NCBI RefSeq assembly: GCF_013385425.1
Contig: NZ_JACAQA010000039.1
Location: 1 to 58,311 of the forward strand
Length of the DNA: 58,311 bases
Source of the DNA: Pseudomonas gingeri
Lineage (GTDB): Bacteria > Pseudomonadota > Gammaproteobacteria > Pseudomonadales > Pseudomonadaceae
Direction: 5' to 3'
Below the pieces are notes generated by a model. The model was not told where the DNA came from. It was given only the letters and a program-made list of their open reading frames with translations, and ran no database searches. Positions 36,982 to 45,457 of this stretch are shown one piece after another (positions within the stretch are counted from its first letter, which is position 1; each line of letters opens with the position of its first letter). A program made the position numbers and the translations under genes.

Positions 36982-38333
36982 CCCTGACTTCCTTCGGCCC
37001 TGCCAACCGCATTGCGCGTTCGGCAGAAACCCACCCGCTGACCTGGCGCCTGCGTGATGACGCCGAGCCCGTGTGGCTCGACGAATACCAGGCCAAGGAC
37101 GGCTATGCCGCCGCCCGCAAGGCCTTCGCCGACATGGCCACGGACGATATCGTCCAGACCGTGAAGGACGCCGGCCTCAAGGGTCGCGGTGGTGCAGGCT
37201 TCCCCACCGGGGTGAAGTGGGGCCTGATGCCCAAAGACGAATCCATGAACATCCGCTACCTGCTGTGCAACGCGGATGAAATGGAACCCAATACCTGGAA
37301 AGACCGCATGCTGATGGAGCAACTGCCCCATCTGCTGATCGAAGGCATGCTGATCAGCGCCCGCGCGCTGAAGACCTACCGGGGCTACATCTTCCTGCGC
37401 GGCGAATACGTCACCGCCGCCAAGCACCTCAACCGTGCGGTGGAAGAAGCCAAGGCAGCGGGCCTGCTGGGCAAGAACATCCTGGGCAGCGGCTTCGACT
37501 TCGAGCTGTTCGTCCACACCGGCGCCGGGCGTTATATCTGCGGTGAAGAAACCGCGCTGATCAACTCCCTCGAAGGCCGTCGCGCCAACCCGCGCTCCAA
37601 GCCGCCCTTCCCCGCCGCCGTCGGCGTCTGGGGCAAGCCGACCTGCGTGAACAACGTCGAGACCCTGTGCAACGTGCCGGCGATCATCGGCAACGGCATC
37701 GACTGGTACAAATCCCTCGCCCGCGAAGGCAGCGAAGACCACGGCACCAAGCTGATGGGCTTCTCCGGCAAAGTGAAGAACCCTGGCCTGTGGGAACTGC
37801 CATTCGGCATCACCGCCCGCGAGCTGTTCGAAGACTACGCCGGCGGCATGCGCGATGGCTTCAAGCTCAAGTGCTGGCAGCCCGGCGGCGCCGGTACCGG
37901 TTTCCTCCTGCCCGAACACCTGGAAGCGCAAATGTACGCCGGCGGCATCGGCAAGGTCGGCACCCGTATGGGCACCGGCCTGGCCATGGCGGTGGACGAC
38001 AGCGTCAACATGGTTTCGCTGCTGCGCAACATGGAAGAGTTCTTCGCCCGTGAGTCGTGCGGTTTCTGCACCCCTTGCCGCGATGGCCTGCCGTGGAGCG
38101 TCAAGCTGCTGCGCGCGCTGGAGAACGGCGAAGGCCAGGCCGGCGACATCGAGACCCTGCTGGGTCTGGTCGGCTTCCTCGGCCCGGGCAAGACCTTCTG
38201 TGCTCACGCACCGGGTGCCATCGAGCCATTGGGCAGCGCCATCAAGTATTTCCGTCCGGAGTTCGAGGCTGGCATCGCACACAAAAGTGCAGCCGTCCCG
38301 CCTTTGGCGCGGCCGATCGTAGTCGGCGCATAA
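36978..38333 (+). CDS. nuoF: NADH-quinone oxidoreductase subunit F
   Basis: This 451-residue subunit binds NADH and FMN and carries the 4Fe-4S cluster N3. The nucleotide region GRGGAGFPTGVKWG and the ICGEETALINSLEG stretch are conserved. The cluster ligands lie in ESCGFCTPCRDG near residue 355, with a fourth cysteine in KTFCAHAPGA. A structured 129-base spacer, the largest in the operon, separates it from nuoG. Confidence 0.97.
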   Translation: MTLTSFGPANRIARSAETHPLTWRLRDDAEPVWLDEYQAKDGYAAARKAFADMATDDIVQTVKDAGLKGRGGAGFPTGVKWGLMPKDESMNIRYLLCNADEMEPNTWKDRMLMEQLPHLLIEGMLISARALKTYRGYIFLRGEYVTAAKHLNRAVEEAKAAGLLGKNILGSGFDFELFVHTGAGRYICGEETALINSLEGRRANPRSKPPFPAAVGVWGKPTCVNNVETLCNVPAIIGNGIDWYKSLAREGSEDHGTKLMGFSGKVKNPGLWELPFGITARELFEDYAGGMRDGFKLKCWQPGGAGTGFLLPEHLEAQMYAGGIGKVGTRMGTGLAMAVDDSVNMVSLLRNMEEFFARESCGFCTPCRDGLPWSVKLLRALENGEGQAGDIETLLGLVGFLGPGKTFCAHAPGAIEPLGSAIKYFRPEFEAGIAHKSAAVPPLARPIVVGA

Positions 38334-38345
38334 CGTATCGAAAGG

Positions 38346-38443
38346 GAGGGCGGTCCGTGCCGCCCTCTTGCTCGCCTGAAGACGCACTTGTGATGCGCCA
38401 GGCGAGGACCAGGATTCCATTAGCCACGCCCGCGGACGCGGGC
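38346..38443 (+). other. Three consecutive hairpins in the nuoF-nuoG spacer
   Basis: GAGGGCGG / CCGCCCTC (38346-38367), CTCGCCTG / CAGGCGAG (38371-38406) and GCCCGCG / CGCGGGC (38428-38443) are perfect stems. The first is followed by TTG only, so full termination is unlikely. They may set transcript processing or partial attenuation between nuoF and nuoG. Confidence 0.55.
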
Positions 38444-38462
38444 CAACGAAGAACTTTGAACC

Positions 38463-41177
38463 ATGGCCACTATCCACGTAGACGGCAAAGCGCTCGAAGT
38501 CGATGGGGCAGACAACCTGTTACAGGCGTGTCTGTCGCTAGGCCTCGACATCCCTTATTTCTGCTGGCACCCCGCGCTCGGTAGCGTCGGTGCCTGTCGC
38601 CAGTGCGCGGTCAAGCAGTTCAACGACGAAAACGACAAGCGTGGTCGTATCGTCATGTCCTGCATGACCCCGGCTTCCGACGGCAGCTGGATTTCCATCG
38701 ACGACGAGGAAGCGAAAGTCTTCCGCGCCAGCGTCGTCGAATGGCTGATGACCAACCACCCGCACGACTGCCCGGTCTGCGAAGAAGGCGGTCACTGCCA
38801 CCTGCAAGACATGACCGTGATGACCGGCCACAACGAGCGCCGTTATCGCTTCACCAAGCGTACCCACCAGAACCAGCAACTGGGCCCGTTCATTTCCCAC
38901 GAAATGAACCGCTGCATCGCCTGCTATCGCTGCGTGCGCTTCTACAAGGACTACGCCGGCGGTACTGACCTCGGTGTGTTCGGTGCCCACGACAACGTGT
39001 ACTTCGGTCGCGTCGAAGACGGCACCCTGGAAAGCGAATTCTCCGGCAACCTCACCGAGGTCTGCCCGACCGGTGTGTTCACCGACAAGACCCACTCCGA
39101 GCGCTACAACCGCAAGTGGGACATGCAGTTCTCGCCGAGCATCTGCCATGGCTGCTCCAGCGGTTGCAACATCAGCCCGGGCGAGCGCTACGGTGAACTG
39201 CGTCGGATCGAAAACCGCTTCAACGGTTCGGTCAACCAGTACTTCCTCTGCGACCGTGGCCGTTTCGGCTATGGCTACGTCAACCGCGAAGACCGCCCAC
39301 GTCAGCCACTGCTGGCCAACGGCGCCAAGCTGAGCCTGGACGAAGCCCTGGATAAAGCCGCCGAGCTGCTGCGCGGTCGTAATATCGTCGGTATCGGCTC
39401 GCCCCGCGCCAGCCTGGAAAGCAACTTCGCCCTGCGCGAGCTGGTGGGTGCCGAGCACTTCTACTCGGGTATCGAAGCGGCTGAGCTGGAGCGTATCCGC
39501 CTGGTCCTGCAAGTCCTGAACGACAGCCCGCTGCCGGTTCCGAACATGCGCGACATCGAAGACCACGACGCCGTGTTCGTCCTCGGTGAAGACCTGACCC
39601 AGACCGCCGCGCGCATGGCCCTGGCCCTGCGCCAGTCGGTCAAGGGCAAGGCCGAGGACATGGCCGAGGCCATGCGTGTCCAGCCTTGGCTCGACGCCGC
39701 GGTGAAGAACATTGGCCAGCACGCGCTGAACCCGCTGTTTATCGCCAGCCTCGCTGAAACCAAGCTCGACGATATCGCCGAAGAGTGCGTGCACGCCGCG
39801 CCCGACGACCTGGCCCGCATCGGTTTCGCCGTGGCCCACGCCCTCGACGCCAGCGCCCCGGCCGTCGAAGGCCTGGACGCCGAAGCCCAGGCACTGGCCC
39901 AACGCATTGCCGACGCCCTGCTGGCGGCCAAGCGCCCACTGATCATCGCCGGCACCTCCCTGGGTTCCAAGGCGCTGATCGAAGCCGCGGCCAACATCGC
40001 CAAGGCCTTGAAGCTGCGCGAGAAGAACGGCTCCATCAGCCTGATCGTGCCGGAAGCCAACAGCCTGGGCCTGGCCATGTTCGGTGGCGAGTCCCTGGAC
40101 GCTGCCCTGCAAGCGGTGATCGACGGCAAGGCCGACGCCATCGTCGTGCTGGAAAACGATCTGTACACCCGCACCGACAAGGCCAAGGTCGACGCCGCAC
40201 TGAACGCTGCGAAAGTCGTGATCGTTGCCGACCACCAGAAAACCGCCACCAGCGACCGCGCCCACCTGGTTCTGCCGGCCGCCAGCTTCGCCGAAGGCGA
40301 CGGCACCCTGGTCAGCCAGGAAGGCCGTGCCCAGCGTTTCTTCCAGGTCTTCGATCCAAAGTACCTCGATGCGAGCATCCTGGTTCACGAAGGCTGGCGC
40401 TGGCTGCATGCCCTGCGCGCGACCCTGCTGAACCAGCCGATCGACTGGACCCAACTGGACCACGTCACCGCCGCCTGCGCTTCGAGCACCCCGCAACTGG
40501 CCCGTATCGTCGACGCAGCCCCTTCCGCCGCGTTCCGCATCAAGGGCATGAAACTGGCCCGTGAACCGCTGCGTTACTCCGGCCGGACCGCCATGCGCGC
40601 CAATATCAGCGTGCACGAGCCGCGTACCTCCCAGGACGTCGACACCGCGTTCGCCTTCTCCATGGAAGGTTACTCGGGCTCCGTCGAACCACGCCAACAG
40701 GTGCCGTTCGCCTGGTCGCCGGGCTGGAACTCGCCGCAGGCCTGGAACAAGTTCCAGGACGAAGTCGGTGGTCATATCCGCGCTGGCGACCCGGGCACCC
40801 GCCTGATCGAAAGCCAGGGCGATTCGCTGAACTGGTTCGCCAACGTGCCACGCGCCTTCAACCCGGCCCAGGGTACCTGGCAAGTGGTGCCGTTCTTCCA
40901 CCTGTTCGGCAGCGAGGAAACCTCCTCGAAAGCCGCTCCGGTACAAGAGCGCATCCCGGCCGCCTACGTGTCGCTGGCCAAGTCCGAAGCCGATCGCCTG
41001 GGCGTCAACGACGGCGCCCTGCTCAGCTTGAACGTTGCAGGCCAGACCCTGCGTCTGCCGCTGCGGATCAACGAAGAGCTGGGCGCTGGCCTGGTGGCCT
41101 TGCCGGCCGGCCTGGCGGGCATCCCTCCAGCGATCTTTGGCAAATCCGTTGACGGTCTGCAGGAGGCAGCTCAATGA
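38463..41177 (+). CDS. nuoG: NADH-quinone oxidoreductase subunit G
   Basis: This 904-residue subunit is the largest iron-sulfur protein of complex I. The N-terminal 2Fe-2S cluster N1b ligands are in CWHPALGSVGACRQC; the N5 4Fe-4S ligands are in HPHDCPVCEEGGHC; N4 is in CIACYRCVRF with a later CPTGVF. CHGCSSGCNISPG is the extra cluster (N7) site kept in some bacteria. The rest is a molybdopterin-oxidoreductase fold without cofactor. It overlaps nuoH by four bases. Confidence 0.97.
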   Translation: MATIHVDGKALEVDGADNLLQACLSLGLDIPYFCWHPALGSVGACRQCAVKQFNDENDKRGRIVMSCMTPASDGSWISIDDEEAKVFRASVVEWLMTNHPHDCPVCEEGGHCHLQDMTVMTGHNERRYRFTKRTHQNQQLGPFISHEMNRCIACYRCVRFYKDYAGGTDLGVFGAHDNVYFGRVEDGTLESEFSGNLTEVCPTGVFTDKTHSERYNRKWDMQFSPSICHGCSSGCNISPGERYGELRRIENRFNGSVNQYFLCDRGRFGYGYVNREDRPRQPLLANGAKLSLDEALDKAAELLRGRNIVGIGSPRASLESNFALRELVGAEHFYSGIEAAELERIRLVLQVLNDSPLPVPNMRDIEDHDAVFVLGEDLTQTAARMALALRQSVKGKAEDMAEAMRVQPWLDAAVKNIGQHALNPLFIASLAETKLDDIAEECVHAAPDDLARIGFAVAHALDASAPAVEGLDAEAQALAQRIADALLAAKRPLIIAGTSLGSKALIEAAANIAKALKLREKNGSISLIVPEANSLGLAMFGGESLDAALQAVIDGKADAIVVLENDLYTRTDKAKVDAALNAAKVVIVADHQKTATSDRAHLVLPAASFAEGDGTLVSQEGRAQRFFQVFDPKYLDASILVHEGWRWLHALRATLLNQPIDWTQLDHVTAACASSTPQLARIVDAAPSAAFRIKGMKLAREPLRYSGRTAMRANISVHEPRTSQDVDTAFAFSMEGYSGSVEPRQQVPFAWSPGWNSPQAWNKFQDEVGGHIRAGDPGTRLIESQGDSLNWFANVPRAFNPAQGTWQVVPFFHLFGSEETSSKAAPVQERIPAAYVSLAKSEADRLGVNDGALLSLNVAGQTLRLPLRINEELGAGLVALPAGLAGIPPAIFGKSVDGLQEAAQ

Positions 41178-42181
41178 CCTGGTTCACCCCTGAAGTGATC
41201 GACGTGATCCTCTCGGTCGTCAAGGCCATCGTGGTGCTGCTGGCCGTGGTGGTCTGCGGCGCCTTGCTGAGCTTTGTCGAACGTCGCCTGCTGGGCTGGT
41301 GGCAGGACCGCTACGGTCCGAACCGCGTCGGCCCGTTCGGCATGTTCCAGATCGCCGCCGACATGCTGAAGATGTTCTTCAAGGAAGACTGGACGCCACC
41401 CTTTGCCGACAAGGTGATCTTCACCCTGGCACCGGTGGTGGCCATGAGCGCCCTGCTGATCGCCTTCGCGGTCATCCCGATCACCCCGACCTGGGGTGTC
41501 GCGGACCTGAACATCGGCCTGCTGTTCTTCTTCGCCATGGCCGGTCTGTCGGTGTACGCGGTGCTGTTCGCCGGTTGGTCGAGCGCCAACAAGTACGCCT
41601 TGCTGGGCAGCTTGCGCGCCTCGGCCCAGACCGTGTCCTATGAAGTGTTCATGGGCCTGTCGCTGATGGGCATCGTGGTCCAGGTCGGCTCGTTCAACAT
41701 GCGCGACATCGTCGAATACCAGGCTCAACACCTGTGGTTCGTGATCCCGCAGATCTTCGGTTTCCTGACCTTCTTCATCGCCGGCGTGGCCGTGACTCAC
41801 CGTCACCCCTTCGACCAGCCGGAAGCGGAACAGGAACTGGCCGACGGTTACCACATTGAATATGCCGGCATGAAATGGGGCATGTTCTTCGTTGGCGAGT
41901 ACATCGGCATCATCCTGATCTCGGCGTTGCTGGTCACCTTGTTCTTCGGTGGCTGGCACGGTCCGTTCGACATCCTGCCGCAACTGTCGTTCATCTGGTT
42001 CGCCCTGAAGACCGCGTTCTTCATCATGCTGTTCATCCTGCTGCGCGCTTCGATTCCGCGCCCACGCTATGACCAGGTGATGGACTTCAGCTGGAAATTC
42101 TGCCTGCCGCTGACCCTGATCAATTTGCTGGTGACCGCTGCGATCGTGTTGTTGAACACGCCTGCGGGCGCGGTTCAGTGA
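41174..42181 (+). CDS. nuoH: NADH-quinone oxidoreductase subunit H
   Basis: This 335-residue membrane subunit links the peripheral arm to the proton-pumping arm and forms part of the quinone tunnel. It has about eight membrane helices, the conserved ERRLLGWWQDRYGPNRVGPFG loop near residue 35-55 and the acidic segment HRHPFDQPEAEQELADGYH. It overlaps the nuoG stop (ATGA). Confidence 0.96.
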   Translation: MTWFTPEVIDVILSVVKAIVVLLAVVVCGALLSFVERRLLGWWQDRYGPNRVGPFGMFQIAADMLKMFFKEDWTPPFADKVIFTLAPVVAMSALLIAFAVIPITPTWGVADLNIGLLFFFAMAGLSVYAVLFAGWSSANKYALLGSLRASAQTVSYEVFMGLSLMGIVVQVGSFNMRDIVEYQAQHLWFVIPQIFGFLTFFIAGVAVTHRHPFDQPEAEQELADGYHIEYAGMKWGMFFVGEYIGIILISALLVTLFFGGWHGPFDILPQLSFIWFALKTAFFIMLFILLRASIPRPRYDQVMDFSWKFCLPLTLINLLVTAAIVLLNTPAGAVQ

Positions 42182-42192
42182 GGATTTGACCC

Positions 42193-42741
42193 ATGTTCAA
42201 ATATATTGGCGACATCGTTAAGGGTACTGGTACCCAGTTGCGAAGCCTGGTGATGGTTTTCGGCCACGGCTTCCGCAAGCGCGACACCCTGCAATACCCG
42301 GAAGAAGCGGTGTACCTGCCGCCGCGTTATCGCGGTCGTATCGTACTGACCCGCGACCCCGACGGCGAAGAACGCTGCGTGGCCTGCAACCTGTGCGCCG
42401 TGGCGTGCCCGGTGGGTTGCATCTCGCTGCAGAAAGCCGAAACCGACGACGGTCGTTGGTATCCGGAGTTCTTCCGCATCAACTTCTCGCGCTGCATTTT
42501 CTGCGGCCTCTGCGAGGAAGCCTGCCCGACCACCGCGATCCAGCTGACACCGGATTTCGAAATGGCCGAGTTCAAACGTCAGGACCTGGTGTACGAGAAA
42601 GAAGATCTGCTGATCTCCGGCCCCGGCAAGAACCCTGATTACAACTTCTATCGTGTTGCAGGGATGGCCGTTGCCGGGAAGCCGAAAGGCGCTGCCCAGA
42701 ACGAAGCCGAGCCGATCAACGTGAAGAGCTTGCTGCCTTAA
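42193..42741 (+). CDS. nuoI: NADH-quinone oxidoreductase subunit I
   Basis: This 182-residue ferredoxin-like subunit holds clusters N6a and N6b. The two motifs are CVACNLCAVACPVGCI and CIFCGLCEEACPTTAI, each CxxCxxCxxxCP. An N-terminal amphipathic helix anchors it at the membrane. It starts 11 bases after nuoH. Confidence 0.96.
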   Translation: MFKYIGDIVKGTGTQLRSLVMVFGHGFRKRDTLQYPEEAVYLPPRYRGRIVLTRDPDGEERCVACNLCAVACPVGCISLQKAETDDGRWYPEFFRINFSRCIFCGLCEEACPTTAIQLTPDFEMAEFKRQDLVYEKEDLLISGPGKNPDYNFYRVAGMAVAGKPKGAAQNEAEPINVKSLLP

Positions 42742-42750
42742 GGAAGAACG

Positions 42751-43251
42751 ATGGAATTCGCTTTCTATTTCGCATCGGGTGTCGCTGTTCTGTCCACGCT
42801 GCGCGTGATCACCAACACCAACCCTGTGCATGCCCTGCTCTACCTGATTATCTCGCTGATTGCCGTGGCGATGACCTTCTTCAGCCTCGGTGCACCCTTT
42901 GCCGGTGCCCTGGAAGTGATCGCCTACGCCGGTGCCATTATGGTGCTGTTTGTGTTCGTGGTGATGATGCTGAACCTGGGGCCCGCCTCGGTGCTGCAAG
43001 AGCGCGACTGGCTCAAGCCGGGGATCTGGATCGGTCCGGTGATCCTCTGCGCCCTGCTGCTGGTCGAACTGCTCTATGTGCTGTTCAGCCACAGCAGCGG
43101 CGCAGCTCTCGGTCAAACCACCGTAGGCGCCAAGGCCGTGGGCATCAGCCTGTTCGGTCCGTACCTGCTGGTGGTCGAACTCGCCTCGATGCTGCTGCTC
43201 GCCGCAGCCATCACGGCATTCCACCTGGGCCGCAACGAGGCGAAGGAGTAA
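42751..43251 (+). CDS. nuoJ: NADH-quinone oxidoreductase subunit J
   Basis: This 166-residue membrane subunit has five helices; the third, in FAGALEVIAYAGAIMVLFVF, contains the pi-bulge region that changes shape during turnover. AAGGAAG lies upstream of its ATG. nuoK follows after 3 bases. Confidence 0.95.
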   Translation: MEFAFYFASGVAVLSTLRVITNTNPVHALLYLIISLIAVAMTFFSLGAPFAGALEVIAYAGAIMVLFVFVVMMLNLGPASVLQERDWLKPGIWIGPVILCALLLVELLYVLFSHSSGAALGQTTVGAKAVGISLFGPYLLVVELASMLLLAAAITAFHLGRNEAKE

Positions 43252-43254
43252 TTC

Positions 43255-43563
43255 ATGCCTGCTATCCCTTTGGAACATGGCCTGGCTGTCGCCGGTATCC
43301 TGTTCAGCCTCGGCCTGATCGGCCTGATGGTTCGCCGCAATATCCTCTTCGTGCTGATGAGCCTGGAGGTGATGATGAACGCCGCCGCCCTGGCCTTCAT
43401 CGTCGCGGGCTCCCGTTGGGCGCAGCCGGATGGACAGATCATGTTCATCCTGGTGATCAGCCTGGCAGCCGCCGAGGCCAGTATCGGCCTGGCGATCCTG
43501 CTGCAACTGTATCGCCGCTTCCACACGCTCGATATCGACGCTGCCAGTGAGATGCGCGGATGA
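43255..43563 (+). CDS. nuoK: NADH-quinone oxidoreductase subunit K
   Basis: This 102-residue subunit resembles MrpC and has three membrane helices. Two conserved glutamates for proton transfer lie in LFVLMSLEVMMNAAAL and AAAEASIGLAILL. It overlaps nuoL by four bases (ATGA). Confidence 0.96.
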   Translation: MPAIPLEHGLAVAGILFSLGLIGLMVRRNILFVLMSLEVMMNAAALAFIVAGSRWAQPDGQIMFILVISLAAAEASIGLAILLQLYRRFHTLDIDAASEMRG

Positions 43564-45413
43564 ACATGATCTTTCTGACTTTCGTATTCCCCCTGATCGG
43601 TTTCCTGCTGCTGTCGTTCTCCCGTGGACGCCTCTCGGAAAACGGCTCGGCCCTGATCGGGGTCGGCTCCATCGGCCTGTCGGCCATCGTCGCCGCCTAT
43701 GTGATCTGGCAATTCAACGTCGCGCCGCCCGAGGGTGGCCACTACACCCTGGTGCTGTGGCAGTGGATGTCGGTGGAGGGCTTTGCCCCCAACTTCGCCC
43801 TGTACGTCGACGGCCTGTCGATCACCATGCTCGGCGTGGTGGTCGGCGTGGGTTTCCTGATCCACCTGTTCGCCTCCTGGTACATGCGCGGTGAAGACGG
43901 TTACTCGCGCTTCTTCGCCTACACCAACCTGTTTATCGCCAGCATGCTGTTCCTGGTCCTGGGCGATAACCTGTTGTTCCTGTACTTCGGTTGGGAAGGC
44001 GTGGGCCTGTGCTCCTACCTGTTGATCGGTTTCTACTACAGCAACCGCAACAACGGTAACGCCGCCCTCAAGGCCTTTATCGTCACCCGTATCGGCGACG
44101 TGTTCATGGCCATCGGCCTGTTCATCCTGTTCACCCAGTTGGGCACGCTGAATATCCAGGAACTGCTGGTCAAGGCCCCTCAACACTTCCAGGTCGGCGA
44201 CTTCTGGATCGTTCTGGCGACCCTGATGCTGCTCGGTGGTGCGGTCGGTAAATCCGCGCAACTGCCGCTGCAGACCTGGCTGGCGGACGCGATGGCCGGT
44301 CCTACCCCGGTTTCGGCACTGATCCACGCCGCAACCATGGTAACCGCCGGTGTCTACCTGATCGCCCGTACCCACGGCCTGTTCACCCTGGCGCCGGATA
44401 TCCTGCACCTGGTGGGCATCGTCGGTGGCGTGACCCTGGTCCTGGCCGGCTTCGCCGCCCTGGTCCAGACCGACATCAAGCGGATCCTCGCCTACTCGAC
44501 CATGAGCCAGATCGGCTACATGTTCCTGGCCCTGGGCGTCGGTGCCTGGGAAGGCGCGATCTTCCACCTGATGACCCACGCCTTCTTCAAGGCCCTGCTG
44601 TTCCTCGCGTCCGGTGCGGTGATCGTCGCCTGCCATCACGAGCAGAACATCTTCAAGATGGGCGGCCTGTGGAAGAAACTGCCGTTGGCCTACGCCAGCT
44701 TCATCGTCGGTGGTGCCGCCCTGTCCGCCCTGCCGATCGTGACCGCCGGTTTCTACTCCAAGGACGAAATCCTCTGGGAAGCCTTCGCCAGCGGTAACCA
44801 CAATCTGCTCTATGCAGGTCTGGTCGGCGCGTTCATGACGTCGCTCTACACCTTCCGCCTGATCTTCATCACCTTCCACGGTGAAGCCAAGACCGAAGCC
44901 CACGCCGGCCACGGGATTTCCCACTGGCTGCCACTGGGCGTGCTGATCGTGCTGTCGACCTTCGTCGGTGCCTGGATTCATCCGCCACTGGCCGGTGTCC
45001 TGCCGGAAAGCGCCGGTCATGCCGGCGGCGAAGCCAAGCACAGCCTGGAAATTGCCTCGGGTGCCATTGCCCTGGCCGGTATCCTGCTGGCTGCCGTGCT
45101 GTTCCTCGGCAAGCGTCGCTTCGTGACCGCGGTCGCCAACAGCGGCATCGGCCGTTTCCTCTCGGCCTGGTGGTTCGCCGCCTGGGGCTTCGACTGGATC
45201 TACGACAAGCTGTTCGTCAAGCCGTACCTGGCGATCAGTCATCTGCTGCGCAAAGACCCGCTCGACCAGACCATCGGCCTGATCCCGCGTATGGCCAAAG
45301 GCGGCAACACCGCCCTGAGCCGCACCGAGACCGGTCAGCTGCGCTGGTATGCCGCGTCGCTCGCCGCCGGTGCCGTCGTGGTGCTGGGCGCCATTGTGCT
45401 GGTAGCGGTCTGA
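43560..45413 (+). CDS. nuoL: NADH-quinone oxidoreductase subunit L
   Basis: This 617-residue subunit is the most distal antiporter-like proton pump, with the long lateral helix at its C-terminus. The conserved core includes FFGWEGVGLCSYLLIGFYY-type sequence, KSAQLPLQTWLADAMAGPTP with the pumping lysine, and HAATMVTAGVYL. The start at 43560 overlaps the nuoK stop. A 13-codon mini-ORF follows it before nuoM. Confidence 0.96.
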   Translation: MNMIFLTFVFPLIGFLLLSFSRGRLSENGSALIGVGSIGLSAIVAAYVIWQFNVAPPEGGHYTLVLWQWMSVEGFAPNFALYVDGLSITMLGVVVGVGFLIHLFASWYMRGEDGYSRFFAYTNLFIASMLFLVLGDNLLFLYFGWEGVGLCSYLLIGFYYSNRNNGNAALKAFIVTRIGDVFMAIGLFILFTQLGTLNIQELLVKAPQHFQVGDFWIVLATLMLLGGAVGKSAQLPLQTWLADAMAGPTPVSALIHAATMVTAGVYLIARTHGLFTLAPDILHLVGIVGGVTLVLAGFAALVQTDIKRILAYSTMSQIGYMFLALGVGAWEGAIFHLMTHAFFKALLFLASGAVIVACHHEQNIFKMGGLWKKLPLAYASFIVGGAALSALPIVTAGFYSKDEILWEAFASGNHNLLYAGLVGAFMTSLYTFRLIFITFHGEAKTEAHAGHGISHWLPLGVLIVLSTFVGAWIHPPLAGVLPESAGHAGGEAKHSLEIASGAIALAGILLAAVLFLGKRRFVTAVANSGIGRFLSAWWFAAWGFDWIYDKLFVKPYLAISHLLRKDPLDQTIGLIPRMAKGGNTALSRTETGQLRWYAASLAAGAVVVLGAIVLVAV

Positions 45414-45415
45414 CT

Positions 45416-45457
45416 ATGAACCTTGCGACATTGCGAAAGGAATTGAGCCCGTCATGA
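45416..45457 (+). CDS. 13-residue mini-ORF coupling nuoL to nuoM
   Basis: An ATG two bases after the nuoL stop begins MNLATLRKELSPS, and its TGA overlaps the nuoM ATG (ATGA). The codons AAAGGAATTG inside it also supply the nuoM ribosome site. It could be a leader peptide for translational coupling, or only the spacer that carries the ribosome site. It has no recognisable homology. Confidence 0.3.
   Translation: MNLATLRKELSPS

Noticed and set aside
38538..41174. 878-codon open frame on the minus strand
   Set aside because: It is exactly antisense to nuoG, whose clusters and length are fully conserved.
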